Assembly (NCBI GenBank): GCA_023443125.1
Contig: JAEZVO010000027.1
Location: forward strand, 11,012 to 75,011
Direction: 5' to 3'
DNA length: 64,000 bases
From: Actinomycetes bacterium
GTDB taxonomy: Bacteria > Actinomycetota > Actinomycetes > Propionibacteriales > Propionibacteriaceae
Under the pieces are notes generated by a model. It did not search any database and was not told the origin of the DNA. It saw nothing but the letters and a program-made list of their open reading frames with translations. The position numbers and the translations under genes are program-made. Shown here piece by piece: positions 45,063-53,111 of the stretch. The number at the start of each line of letters is the position of its first letter. Position 1 is the stretch's first letter.

Positions 45063-46580
45063 ATGACCGCACCACAACTTCGCCAGTTTCCCTCCCTCGC
45101 AGGCGCGACGAGCGTCGTCGCGCAACGCAACCCCCTGAGCGCAGACCTTGCCATCGCCGAGGCGCCAGAGCGTCGTCGGTTCCACTTCCCCGGGGCTTGC
45201 CGCTTGCCCGACGGCACGTTGCTCGTCGTCGCTCGGCAGGGGAAAGAGCACGTCGATCCGACGGGTATCATCCAGCTCGTGCGCTCCACCGACGACGGGG
45301 CCACGTGGAGCGAGCCCGTCACCGTCTGGGACTCCGATCACGACGACCGCGACCCGATGGTGAGCGTCGGCCCCACCGGACGCGTGCATCTCATCTTCTT
45401 CACGCGGACAGAGCCGGAGCTGGGCGAGATCGAGGCCGCAGGAGTGCGTGTCATGTCGAGCGACGACGGCGGCTACAACTGGACCATGCCGACCCGGCTG
45501 GAGAACGCACGTCCAGGATGGTTGGCGTCGCACGGACAGGTGATGGAAACCGCGAATGGCACACTCGTCGCGCCGGTGTACGGCCGCGCGTGGTGCGGTA
45601 TCTCCCGGTCGCTGGATGGCGGAGAATCATTCCCCGCATCCGAGCAGTACGTCTTCGATACGGAGGGCGTGACCATGAACGAGGTCACGTTGACGCTCAT
45701 CGACGGGGTGCTCATCGCCTGGTTGCGCCCGGCGAAGGCCGGAACTCCGTCGCTGCTGTTCCGATCACACGACGACGGAGCAACGTGGGAAGGCCCCGAG
45801 CCCACCAGCATTATGCAGTCATCGGCAGCCGCCCAGCCTCTTCCTGACGGGCGTCTGCTACTGGCATGGGGCGACGTTTCCGGGCGCTACGGCGAGCGAC
45901 GAGTCACCTGCGTCGGCATCATCCCTGATCCGCTCGCACCATGGACCGACGTGGCACCGCTCCCTGTATGGGACGCGCTCAATAACGATCAGGCTAATCC
46001 CGCGCTCACGTTACTCACCGACGGCACACCGCTCGTGATCGTCAACGACTACGCGTCACGTCAGCTCGTCGGAATCCACGTGCCCATCGCGACGATCGAT
46101 TCCGCCGTGCGCGACGAGACACAGCTGGAAGGAAGCATCGATCTGCTCGCGATGGTGCGCGACGGCCATGCGACATTCGAGACGAACGCCACCGCACCGA
46201 CTGGGGAGCCTGCCGCACCAGAACGCGTGCTCGACGGCAAGCTCGGCCTCGCCACTGCATTGCTGGGCGCCGAGGGACAGAAGGAACTGCATGCCACGCT
46301 GAGGTTTACACGCCCACAGGCAGTGCGCGAAGTGGGCGTCGCCCTGCGCCCCGGAGAATGGCAGAACGCTGAGGTCGAGGTGGAACGTCAAGACGGCGGT
46401 TGGCACGCCGTAGGCACACTCGAACATGGCTGGCGGTTGGGCGACGTCGACTGGCTGACGCTCGACGCTGGCGAGGTGCAGGCGGTGCGGGTCACGTCGC
46501 GCCTCAATCCGGCTGAACGCCCACGATGGAGTGGCGAGGAGTCGCCAACGATTGCCATCAGCCAGATCGCCCTGCGCTGA
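45063..46580 (+). CDS. Sialidase-like (BNR repeat) protein with C-terminal sugar-binding-like domain
   Basis: 505-residue protein with a six-bladed propeller fold. At least three Asp-box-type repeats are visible ([34 protein letters not shown]). The usual sialidase motif F-R-I-P near the N-terminus is here F-H-F-P (in [17 protein letters not shown]), so a catalytic-triad Arg is missing and true sialidase activity is doubtful. From about residue 400 a discoidin-like domain follows ([20 protein letters not shown]). There is no signal peptide, so it should stay in the cytosol. Start: ATG at 45063 with GGAAGGA upstream. It precedes an aldose 1-epimerase in the same direction, which suggests sugar metabolism. 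Confidence 0.75.
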   Translation: MTAPQLRQFPSLAGATSVVAQRNPLSADLAIAEAPERRRFHFPGACRLPDGTLLVVARQGKEHVDPTGIIQLVRSTDDGATWSEPVTVWDSDHDDRDPMVSVGPTGRVHLIFFTRTEPELGEIEAAGVRVMSSDDGGYNWTMPTRLENARPGWLASHGQVMETANGTLVAPVYGRAWCGISRSLDGGESFPASEQYVFDTEGVTMNEVTLTLIDGVLIAWLRPAKAGTPSLLFRSHDDGATWEGPEPTSIMQSSAAAQPLPDGRLLLAWGDVSGRYGERRVTCVGIIPDPLAPWTDVAPLPVWDALNNDQANPALTLLTDGTPLVIVNDYASRQLVGIHVPIATIDSAVRDETQLEGSIDLLAMVRDGHATFETNATAPTGEPAAPERVLDGKLGLATALLGAEGQKELHATLRFTRPQAVREVGVALRPGEWQNAEVEVERQDGGWHAVGTLEHGWRLGDVDWLTLDAGEVQAVRVTSRLNPAERPRWSGEESPTIAISQIALR

Positions 46581-46628
46581 TGCGCGCCAGCCTCCCGGCG
46601 CTGCACATGAGCCGATAGGCTTCAGCAC

Positions 46629-47510
46629 ATGAGTATCTCGCCGACAGGAACCCAGTACCGCATCACCAAGGGAGACTTCGCCGCAGTCATCGGCGAAGTG
46701 GGAGCCACCTTGCAGAGCCTCACTTGGCAAGGCACAGAAGTGTTCCAGTCGCTCCCGGAGGGCGAGCCGTTCATGCCGTGGTTCGGAACGTCGCTCGCGC
46801 CTTGGCCCAACCGCATCCGTGATGGGCGGTACGTCTTCGACGGCGAAACCCTCCAGTTGCCGATCAACGAGCCCGAACGCACTTGCGCCCTGCACGGGCT
46901 GGCATACGCACTGGAGTGGCGCCTCGTCGAACGCACCGACGCGCACGTCATCCTCAGCGCCACCATCTACCCTCAGGTTGGCTGGCCGGGCATCTGCCAG
47001 GTGGAGAGCCGCTTCGAGGTAGTCGACGAGGGCCTCCAGGTCACGTGGCGGGCGAAGAACGTCGGCACCGTGGCATTCCCGTTCGGCTACGGATCGCACG
47101 TATATTTCCGCTTTGACGACCTTGCCGAGGTGGTGCTCAACTCACCGTTCGAGCAAGAACTCTACGTCGACGAGCGGCTGCTGCCGACGGAACTCGGCGA
47201 CGTCTCCCCCGAGCACGACTTCCGCACTGCTCGCCCACTGGGTGACGCGACCTTCGACACCGCCTTCACTGCGGCGCCCAGCGGGTGGGAAGTGACTGTG
47301 GAAGGCTGCGGGCGTACCGTCTCACTGTGGGGCGACGAGCACCACCCGTGGATTCAGGTGTTCACCCATCCCGACCTCCCCGCCATCGCCATCGAACCCA
47401 TGACGTGCGGCCCCGACGCCTTCAACGAGGGCATCACCCACGACGACGCGCTCCGCCTCGAACCGGGCGAGGAAGCCAGCGGAACGTGGGGCATCCGGGT
47501 GCAGGGGTAA
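46629..47510 (+). CDS. Aldose 1-epimerase family protein
   Basis: 293-residue galactose-mutarotase-fold enzyme interconverting alpha and beta anomers of a hexose. Family features: PWPNRIRDGRYVFDG early on, the catalytic-type His in ALHGLAY (about residue 90), a second in the YGSHVYFRF region (about 160) and a Glu in IAIEPMTCGPDAFN (about 257). Start: ATG at 46629; the gene lies 48 bases after the sialidase-like gene without a terminator, so the two form one operon. The sugar is unknown. It ends 6 bases before the convergent rny stop. Confidence 0.88.
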   Translation: MSISPTGTQYRITKGDFAAVIGEVGATLQSLTWQGTEVFQSLPEGEPFMPWFGTSLAPWPNRIRDGRYVFDGETLQLPINEPERTCALHGLAYALEWRLVERTDAHVILSATIYPQVGWPGICQVESRFEVVDEGLQVTWRAKNVGTVAFPFGYGSHVYFRFDDLAEVVLNSPFEQELYVDERLLPTELGDVSPEHDFRTARPLGDATFDTAFTAAPSGWEVTVEGCGRTVSLWGDEHHPWIQVFTHPDLPAIAIEPMTCGPDAFNEGITHDDALRLEPGEEASGTWGIRVQG

Positions 47511-47516
47511 TCCTGG

Positions 47517-48878
47517 TCAATGTGCCGTCGCGCTCGCTCGGGATTCGCGCACGACGGTGACGTGGATGAGACCTGGATACGTGAGCGCTTCTTCGATCTC
47601 TTGAGCGATGTCATGCGCCAGCACCTGGGCAGCAGCGTCGTCGACCTGCTCTGGGTGAACGAGCACCCGAACCTCGTGGCCGGATTGCATCGCGAATGCC
47701 TTGGCGACGCCGGGCTTCGCGGTGGCGATGCGCTCAAGCGCGTGCATGCGCTCGAGGTAGGCCTCGAGCGACTCTCGTCGGGCTCCAGGCCGTGACCCGG
47801 AGATGGCGTCAGCAGCTTGGGTGAGGAGTGCCTCGACGGTGCGGGGTTCTACTTCTCCATGGTGCGCTTCGACGGCATGCACGACGTCGTCGCTCTCCCC
47901 ATGGGTTCTCAGCAGCTCTGCCCCGATCAGAGCGTGCGACCCTTCTCGCTCGTGGGTAAGGGCCTTGCCGATGTCGTGCAAGAACGCGGCGCGCTTGCAG
48001 CGCGCAACGTCGAGCCCCAGCTCCGCCGCCATCGTGCCAGCGAGGTGCGCGCACTCCACCAGGTGATCGAGCACGTTCTGGCCGTAACTCGTACGGAAAG
48101 CAAGCGTGCCAAGATACGGCAGCAACTCCGGGTCGAGGTCGGCGATGCCCACCTCAGCCAACGCGCGCTCAGCCACGTCTCGCATACGCTGATCCATGCT
48201 TCGCTTCGCTTTCGACACCACGTGTTCCACCCGCGCCGGATGGATGATGCCGTCTTCGATCAGCGATGCCAGCGCCAAGCGCGCGGTTTCACGTCGGACG
48301 GGATCGAAACAGCTGATGGTGACCGACTGCCCTTCGTCGATAAGCAGGTTGGCACCAGTGGCTTGCTCGAACGCCCGAATGTTGCGGCCTTCCTTGCCGA
48401 TGATACGCCCCTTCATATCTTCGGAAGGAAGCCTGATTGACGTGACCACCGTTTCGGCAGTCTGCTCGGCGGCAACGCGTTGAATTGCGCCGACGATAAC
48501 CATGCGCGCCTGCTGCTCGGCTTCTCGTCGTGCCTGCTGCTCGATTACTCGCGCCTCGCGTAGCGCGGATAGCTTCGCACGCTGCAGAACGTCGTCGATC
48601 ACCTCTTGCTTCGCCTCTTGACGGGTGAGACCAGCGATGCGTTCCCGCTCTGCTCGAAGCTGGGCTCGCTCGTCGTCGAGTGCTTGGCGCTCCGACGAGC
48701 GTTCGTCGGTCCACTGCTTTCGCTCTGCCTCCAACTGGAGACGTGCTTCGGTGAGCTCCTCGCCTCGGCGATCAGGTTCCGGCTGCGGCGAGGGAGGTAC
48801 GGATCGATTCTGCCGAGCGAGGACGACCACCACAGCTATGAGCGCCGCCACCGCGACGATCCACGGCAGCCAATCCAT
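47517..48878 (-). CDS. rny: Ribonuclease Y
   Basis: 453-residue membrane-anchored endoribonuclease that initiates mRNA decay. One N-terminal helix (WLPWIVAVAALIAVVVVLA, about 3-21), a coiled coil rich in Glu/Arg/Gln (about 38-130), a KH domain with MKGRIIGKEGRNIRAFE (about 155-171) and an HD domain with AFLHDIGKALTHE (about 298-310). The protein is about 60 residues shorter than the Bacillus enzyme (520), mostly in the coiled coil. Start: ATG at 48878 with GGAGG upstream. It lies 12 bases downstream of recX in the same direction. Confidence 0.93.
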   Translation of the reverse strand: MDWLPWIVAVAALIAVVVVLARQNRSVPPSPQPEPDRRGEELTEARLQLEAERKQWTDERSSERQALDDERAQLRAERERIAGLTRQEAKQEVIDDVLQRAKLSALREARVIEQQARREAEQQARMVIVGAIQRVAAEQTAETVVTSIRLPSEDMKGRIIGKEGRNIRAFEQATGANLLIDEGQSVTISCFDPVRRETARLALASLIEDGIIHPARVEHVVSKAKRSMDQRMRDVAERALAEVGIADLDPELLPYLGTLAFRTSYGQNVLDHLVECAHLAGTMAAELGLDVARCKRAAFLHDIGKALTHEREGSHALIGAELLRTHGESDDVVHAVEAHHGEVEPRTVEALLTQAADAISGSRPGARRESLEAYLERMHALERIATAKPGVAKAFAMQSGHEVRVLVHPEQVDDAAAQVLAHDIAQEIEEALTYPGLIHVTVVRESRASATAH

Positions 48879-48890
48879 GCTCGGACCTCC

Positions 48891-49379
48891 TCACCAATCG
48901 TCGTCGTGCCAATCTACCAGCGACTCTTTCGTCACCTGCATCACGGTGCCCGGCCCGAAACCCCGTCGGGCAAGGGCTCCGGCTAGTCGACGCTTGGCCA
49001 CATGGGGCTCGAGTCCAGACAAGCTGCGCAATTTCCGCTGAGCAACTGCGCGGGCGGCGTCGAGCTCTGCGTCATCGTCGAGCTCATCCAGAGCGGCCTG
49101 AGCTTGCTCGTCGGGCACGCCCTTATTCCGGAGCTCTTGCCGAATGCGACGCTTACCGTGGTGGGAGAACAACGAGCGACTCGACACCAGCATCGATGCG
49201 AACTGCGCGTCGTCCAGCAAACCCACCTCGGTGAAGCGGCCGCATAGTTCGTCGATGAGTTCGTCTGGCACGTTGCGCTTGGCCAATGCTGTGCGCAGTT
49301 CGGCCTCAGAGCGAGGCCGAACGCTCAGCAGGTCGAGTGCGATCTTGCGTGCGAACTCGATGTCAGAAATCGACTTCAC
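48891..49379 (-). CDS. recX: Recombination regulator RecX
   Basis: 162-residue, all-helical modulator of RecA filaments. Three RecX repeats are readable: [20 protein letters not shown], the central [18 protein letters not shown], and the C-terminal [18 protein letters not shown]. Start: GTG at 49379 (V-K-S-I-S-D), which overlaps the 3' end of recA by 17 bases, the common arrangement in actinobacteria. It is therefore translated from the recA message and induced with it. Confidence 0.92.
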   Translation of the reverse strand: MKSISDIEFARKIALDLLSVRPRSEAELRTALAKRNVPDELIDELCGRFTEVGLLDDAQFASMLVSSRSLFSHHGKRRIRQELRNKGVPDEQAQAALDELDDDAELDAARAVAQRKLRSLSGLEPHVAKRRLAGALARRGFGPGTVMQVTKESLVDWHDDDW

Positions 49380-50412
49380 CTGTTTCCGGGTCGACGCCCT
49401 CTGGCACTTCCTCGGAGCCGTCGATGCCGAGGTGGAGACGGATACGACGCTCGAGCTCTTCGGCTACGTCGGGGTGTTCCTTCAGGTAGTTACGGGCGTT
49501 TTCCTTGCCTTGGCCAAGCTGATCGGATTCGTAGGTGAACCAGGCGCCGGCCTTGCGCACGATGCCCGCGTCGACGCCCATATCGAGCAGGGAGCCTTCA
49601 CGAGAAATGCCTTGGCCGTACATGATGTCGAATTCGGCCTGCTTGAACGGCGGAGCCACCTTGTTCTTGACCACTTTGACGCGGGTGCGGTTGCCCACCA
49701 TCTCGGTGCCGTCTTTCAGCGTCTCGATGCGGCGCACGTCGAGGCGCACCGACGAGTAGAACTTGAGCGCCCGGCCGCCCGTGGTGGTTTCGGGGTTGCC
49801 GAACATGACACCGATCTTTTCGCGCAGTTGGTTGATGAAGATGGCCGTGGTGTGGGCGTTCTTGAGCGCGCCCGTCATTTTGCGCAGCGCCTGGCTCATG
49901 AGGCGGGCCTGGAGGCCTACGTGAGAATCGCCCATCTCGCCCTCGATTTCGGCGCGCGGGGTGAGCGCCGCCACCGAGTCGACGACGATGAGTGCCAGCG
50001 CGCCGGAACGCACGAGCGTGTCGGCAATCTCCAGCGCCTGTTCACCGTTATCTGGCTGGGACACGAGCAGCTCGTCGGTGTTCACCCCGAGCTTCTGCGC
50101 GTAATCGGGATCGAGGGCGTGCTCGGCGTCGATAAAGGCGCAGATGCCGCCCTCCCGCTGAGCATTCGCGATGGCGTGCAGCGCCACGGTGGTTTTACCG
50201 CTCGACTCGGGACCGTAGATTTCGACGATGCGTCCGCGGGGAAGCCCTCCGATGCCGAGCGCGACATCGAGTGCCACGGACCCGGTGGGGATCACGTCGA
50301 CGGGCAGGCGCGTTTCTGCGCCTAGGCGCATGACGGAGCCTTTACCGTGGGCTTTCTCGATCTGGGCGAGTGCGTTTTGGAGCGCCTTCTCGCGATCTGC
50401 GACTGCTGCCAT
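49363..50412 (-). CDS. recA: Recombinase RecA
   Basis: 349-residue DNA strand-exchange ATPase and co-protease for LexA. Walker A is [13 protein letters not shown] (about 68-80), the recombinase signature [14 protein letters not shown] and loop L2 [13 protein letters not shown] are intact, no intein is present, and the acidic C-terminus ([16 protein letters not shown]) is typical. Start: ATG at 50412 with AGAGGAA upstream; an in-frame extension to 50430 would include the ribosome binding site. Two controls lie upstream: a PafBC-type motif (50460-50482) and a LexA box (50531-50546). recX overlaps the end. Confidence 0.97.
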   Translation of the reverse strand: MAAVADREKALQNALAQIEKAHGKGSVMRLGAETRLPVDVIPTGSVALDVALGIGGLPRGRIVEIYGPESSGKTTVALHAIANAQREGGICAFIDAEHALDPDYAQKLGVNTDELLVSQPDNGEQALEIADTLVRSGALALIVVDSVAALTPRAEIEGEMGDSHVGLQARLMSQALRKMTGALKNAHTTAIFINQLREKIGVMFGNPETTTGGRALKFYSSVRLDVRRIETLKDGTEMVGNRTRVKVVKNKVAPPFKQAEFDIMYGQGISREGSLLDMGVDAGIVRKAGAWFTYESDQLGQGKENARNYLKEHPDVAEELERRIRLHLGIDGSEEVPEGVDPETGEVDF

Positions 50413-50459
50413 GGATGTTCCTCTTCTCAATTCAAAGACGGCGAAGCGTTACGTCCAGT

Positions 50460-50482
50460 ACTTTGTCAGCGAGCACTGACAA
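50460..50482 (-). promoter_or_regulatory. PafBC/RecA-NDp-type promoter of recA, inside a perfect palindrome
   Basis: Minus-strand TTGTCAGTG (exact consensus), 8 bases, CAAAGT (TANNNT except the first base). The region 50462-50483 is also a perfect inverted repeat, TTTGTCAG-CGAGCA-CTGACAAA, so the plus strand carries a similar TTGTCAGCG-N8-CAAATT. The predicted recA start is near 50453. Confidence 0.6.
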
Positions 50483-50530
50483 ATTTGCAACGACGCGTTG
50501 ACCTGTGGATAACTATCTACACCTAGCGTA

Positions 50531-50546
50531 CCGAACATCTGTTCGA
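50531..50546 (-). promoter_or_regulatory. LexA box of recA
   Basis: CCGAACATCTGTTCGA, one mismatch to TCGAAC-N4-GTTCGA. On the minus strand a TACGCT hexamer (50530-50525) follows directly and may be the -10 element of the SOS promoter. Confidence 0.85.
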
Positions 50547-50576
50547 TTGCTTGCGCGACACGCGCTTTCCCACACA

Positions 50577-50771
50577 TCACCGCAACCGTTGGGGAAGTTC
50601 GAGTTGCTCCCATACCGCGAGCCAGATGCGCTTGCTGTCGATGCCATCAGCGACGGCCTGCACGACCGTGCGGGAGCCCAGCTGCGCCAGCACCGTGTTC
50701 TCCGCCCACACGGGGGCGTAGTCGTGCCCCAGCACGTCATTCAACCTTGCCCACAACTCAACCTCACGCAC
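50577..50771 (-). CDS. DUF3046 small protein
   Basis: 64 residues: REVELWARLNDVLGHDYAPV at the start and WLAVWEQLELPQRLR at the end. DUF3046 proteins lie next to recA in very many actinobacteria; the function is unknown. Start: GTG at 50771 with no ribosome binding site; TATACT lies exactly 7 bases upstream, so the message should be leaderless. It is divergent from the DeoR gene with only 22 bases between the start codons, and it lies upstream of recA on the same strand, separated from it by the LexA and PafBC sites. Confidence 0.85.
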   Translation of the reverse strand: MREVELWARLNDVLGHDYAPVWAENTVLAQLGSRTVVQAVADGIDSKRIWLAVWEQLELPQRLR

Positions 50772-50778
50772 CCGGCCA

Positions 50779-50786
50779 AGTATATT
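50779..50786. promoter_or_regulatory. Symmetric bidirectional leaderless promoter (DUF3046 / deoR)
   Basis: The bases AGTATATT carry TATATT (50781-50786) on the plus strand and TATACT (50784-50779) on the minus strand, overlapping by four bases. Each lies exactly 7 bases before its gene's start codon (ATG 50794, GTG 50771). No -35 consensus is visible in either direction. Confidence 0.6.
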
Positions 50787-50793
50787 TCACTGC

Positions 50794-51579
50794 ATGCATG
50801 GTGGCTCGTCGAAGAAGCGCTCCGACCGCCTCGTCGCACTGCTCGATATGGTGCACGAGCGCGGGGCGGTGTCGCTCGTCGAGCTCGCCGAACAGCTTGG
50901 TGCCTCTCCCGCCACGATCCGCCGCGATGTCACGCAGCTCGCATCGCAGGGGCTCGTGGAGCGCACGCATGGAGGTGTGCGCCCAGCAGCATCGGACGAT
51001 GGAGAGCTGCCGTTCCATCTTCGCGATACGCGTCAGGTGGAGGTGAAACGCGCCATTGGGCGTCGTGCGGCGCTGGAAATCCCGGCAGGGCGACACGCCG
51101 TCGCGCTCACCGGCGGCAGCACGACGGCTGCGGTACTGCGGGAGCTGAGCGACCGAACAGATCTCACCATCATCACCAACTCGATCAGCATCGGGCTCCA
51201 GGCCGCCGAGCTCAGCATGGAGAAAGTACTCATCGCAGGCGGTGTGCTGCGCCCCAATTCGCTGGAATTGGGCGGCCCGCTCACTGAGTCCACGATGAAT
51301 CTCGTGCACATTGACACCGCCGTCGTCGGAGCCGATGGGTGCACCGTCGAATGTGGCCTCACCACGCACGACGACATCGAGGCCCGCACGAACCGTGCCA
51401 TGGTGCAGCGCGCAGCGCGGGTGATCGCCACGCTCGATTCGAGCAAAATCGGGCACGTTACGAAGGCGCCGATTCTCGAGATGCGCAACGTAGATGTACT
51501 CATCACCGACGACGGAGCGTCGATGAAAATGCTGCGTCACATTCGGGAGCTTGGCGTGGAGGTGATCGTCGTCGAGTAG
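50794..51579 (+). CDS. DeoR/GlpR-family transcriptional regulator
   Basis: 261-residue repressor: N-terminal DeoR helix-turn-helix (about 8-60) with SLVELAEQLGASPATIRRDV and THGGVRP, and a C-terminal sugar-phosphate-sensor domain (about 80-235) of isomerase fold with LTGGSTTAAVLRELS, ITNSI and VVGADGC. The effector is probably a phosphorylated sugar. It is not beside a transport or kinase operon, so the targets are unknown; the sialidase-like/epimerase pair 4 kb away is only a possibility. Start: ATG at 50794, leaderless from the bidirectional promoter. Convergent with clgR. Confidence 0.9.
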   Translation: MHGGSSKKRSDRLVALLDMVHERGAVSLVELAEQLGASPATIRRDVTQLASQGLVERTHGGVRPAASDDGELPFHLRDTRQVEVKRAIGRRAALEIPAGRHAVALTGGSTTAAVLRELSDRTDLTIITNSISIGLQAAELSMEKVLIAGGVLRPNSLELGGPLTESTMNLVHIDTAVVGADGCTVECGLTTHDDIEARTNRAMVQRAARVIATLDSSKIGHVTKAPILEMRNVDVLITDDGASMKMLRHIRELGVEVIVVE

Positions 51580-51604
51580 CTCTGGGAATGTGCCTGACGG
51601 TGCA

Positions 51605-51877
51605 TCAGGCCGCGATAGCGATACCTTCCTGCGCCATCTCGGCTGCGTGCACTTTCAAGGTCATGAGGCTCAGTACCTCGCTCAGCGGAACGTCCATGGC
51701 CTTGCAGATAGAGGCCAGCACCTCGCTGGAGGCTTCCTTATGCCCCCGCTCGATTTCCGAAAGGTACCCCAGTGACACCACCGAGGCGGTGGAGACTTGC
51801 CGGAGCGTCATTCCTGCATCACCGCGAAGCTCACGCAACGTCTGACCGATGATCTCTCGCAAGACAATGCCCTTCAT
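51605..51877 (-). CDS. clgR: XRE-family regulator, ClgR-like
   Basis: 90-residue helix-turn-helix protein. The N-terminal part matches ClgR, the activator of clp protease genes in Streptomyces, Mycobacterium and Corynebacterium: [20 protein letters not shown], then [20 protein letters not shown] (recognition helix and the near-invariant ERG-KEASSE). The C-terminus ends in Ala-Ala, as substrates of Clp proteases often do; ClgR itself is degraded by ClpCP in streptomycetes. The position downstream of pgsA-cinA is conserved. Start: ATG at 51877, with a weak upstream site. Confidence 0.85.
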   Translation of the reverse strand: MKGIVLREIIGQTLRELRGDAGMTLRQVSTASVVSLGYLSEIERGHKEASSEVLASICKAMDVPLSEVLSLMTLKVHAAEMAQEGIAIAA

Positions 51878-51942
51878 AGTGACCTACCAAACTCGCAGGG
51901 CCGTCGCCTGCGTCTGGAGCTATAACGGCCGGGCTTAGCGAA

Positions 51943-52419
51943 TTATTCCCGCCCGCTGACTTCGAGCAACAGCGTCAGCGCTGCGTCGACGGTGGCGCGG
52001 CGAATGGCGGCACGATCACCGTCGAAGAGGTAGCGTTGCGCGAAGGGTTTCACGCCCGGCCCAGTGATGCCGATCCACACCGTGCCCACGGGCTGGCCGT
52101 CCTGCATCGTCGGACCCGCAACCCCCGTCGTGGCGACGCCCCAGTGAGCCTCGCAGCGTCGACGAGCACCCTCGGCCATCTGCGCTGCCGTGCGCTCGTT
52201 GACGACACCATGCTGCGAAATCCATGTGGAGTCCACCTGGGCGAGTGTGGCTTTGAGATCGCTCGCGTACGTGATGAGCCCGCCGCGGTACACCGTCGAC
52301 GCCCCGGGTACCGACGTGAGCGTGGCGCCGAGCATGCCGCCGGTGAGCGACTCGCAGGTCGCGAGTGTCCAGCCGCGCCCGGCCAGATGCTCAATCAGCG
52401 TCTTGGCCGCATCTGCCAT
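51943..52419 (-). CDS. CinA C-terminal domain protein (nicotinamide-nucleotide amidase type)
   Basis: 158-residue stand-alone CinA C-terminal domain, lacking the N-terminal MoaB-like half of full-length CinA. The domain includes the active-site-type TCESLTGGMLGATLTSVPG and later GVAGPTMQDGQPVGTVWIG. In E. coli (PncC) this domain deamidates nicotinamide mononucleotide. Start: ATG at 52419, sharing a base with the pgsA stop (TGATG); a GTG at 52422 is the alternative. It belongs to the ftsK-rimO-pgsA-cinA-clgR group. Confidence 0.9.
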   Translation of the reverse strand: MADAAKTLIEHLAGRGWTLATCESLTGGMLGATLTSVPGASTVYRGGLITYASDLKATLAQVDSTWISQHGVVNERTAAQMAEGARRRCEAHWGVATTGVAGPTMQDGQPVGTVWIGITGPGVKPFAQRYLFDGDRAAIRRATVDAALTLLLEVSGRE

Positions 52420-53111
52420 CACTGATCCGGGGCCGCCCGACGCGGCGCGACGGGTCCCCCCTCCTCAGCGGACTGCTCCTCAGCGGGATCTTCGCCAGCA
52501 GGCTGCTCCTCACGCGTGGCAGTCCAGGCTGCGCGAACATAGTCGAAACCGGTGATTACGGTAAGTAGAAGCGCCGCCCACATGAGCACCCAGCCCACCA
52601 CCTGCAGCCAGCCAGGTAGGTGGTGCAGGTTGAGCAGGAACAGCAGCAGCGCGGCGGTCTGCGTGACGGTCTTCGTCTTACCGCCCTTGTTCGCCGCCAT
52701 GATGATGCCGCGCTTCTTCAACCGGCTGCGCAGGAGCGTGATGCCCCACTCGCGAATCAGAATGATGATGGTGAAGAACCACGGCAGCTCGGGCTGCCCG
52801 TCGCTGTGCGTCAGGATGCTCAGCGAGATGAAGGCCGCGCCGGTGAGCGCCTTGTCCGCAATCGGATCCCACAGCTTCCCGAAGTCGGTGATGAGGTTGT
52901 ATTTTCGCGCGATCGTCCCGTCGAGGAAGTCGGTGATCATTGCGACAGCGAACACGGCCGTCGCAGCGATGCGCATGGCGGTGCTCGCGGGGTTGATGAA
53001 CAGCAGCACCACCATCACCGGCACGAGGATGATGCGGACGACGGTGAGCACGTTGGGAACGTTCCAGTTGCTCACTGGCGCCTCTGCCCTAGCGGTTTTG
53101 TGCTCGGTCAT
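52419..53111 (-). CDS. pgsA: CDP-diacylglycerol-glycerol-3-phosphate 3-phosphatidyltransferase
   Basis: 230-residue membrane enzyme making phosphatidylglycerol phosphate. The CDP-alcohol phosphotransferase motif D-x2-D-G-x2-A-R-x8-G-x3-D-x3-D is complete in DFLDGTIARKYNLITDFG followed by KLWDPIADK (about 62-89). About five membrane helices; the last 35 residues are an acidic, Pro/Glu-rich cytoplasmic tail. Start: ATG at 53111, overlapping rimO by ATGA. In actinobacteria such paralogues can make other phospholipids, but the gene order supports PgsA. Confidence 0.92.
   Translation of the reverse strand: MTEHKTARAEAPVSNWNVPNVLTVVRIILVPVMVVLLFINPASTAMRIAATAVFAVAMITDFLDGTIARKYNLITDFGKLWDPIADKALTGAAFISLSILTHSDGQPELPWFFTIIILIREWGITLLRSRLKKRGIIMAANKGGKTKTVTQTAALLLFLLNLHHLPGWLQVVGWVLMWAALLLTVITGFDYVRAAWTATREEQPAGEDPAEEQSAEEGGPVAPRRAAPDQ

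Noticed and set aside
46056..47099. 347-codon minus-strand frame opposite the epimerase and the sialidase-like gene
   Set aside because: Spans two plus-strand genes and has no family resemblance.
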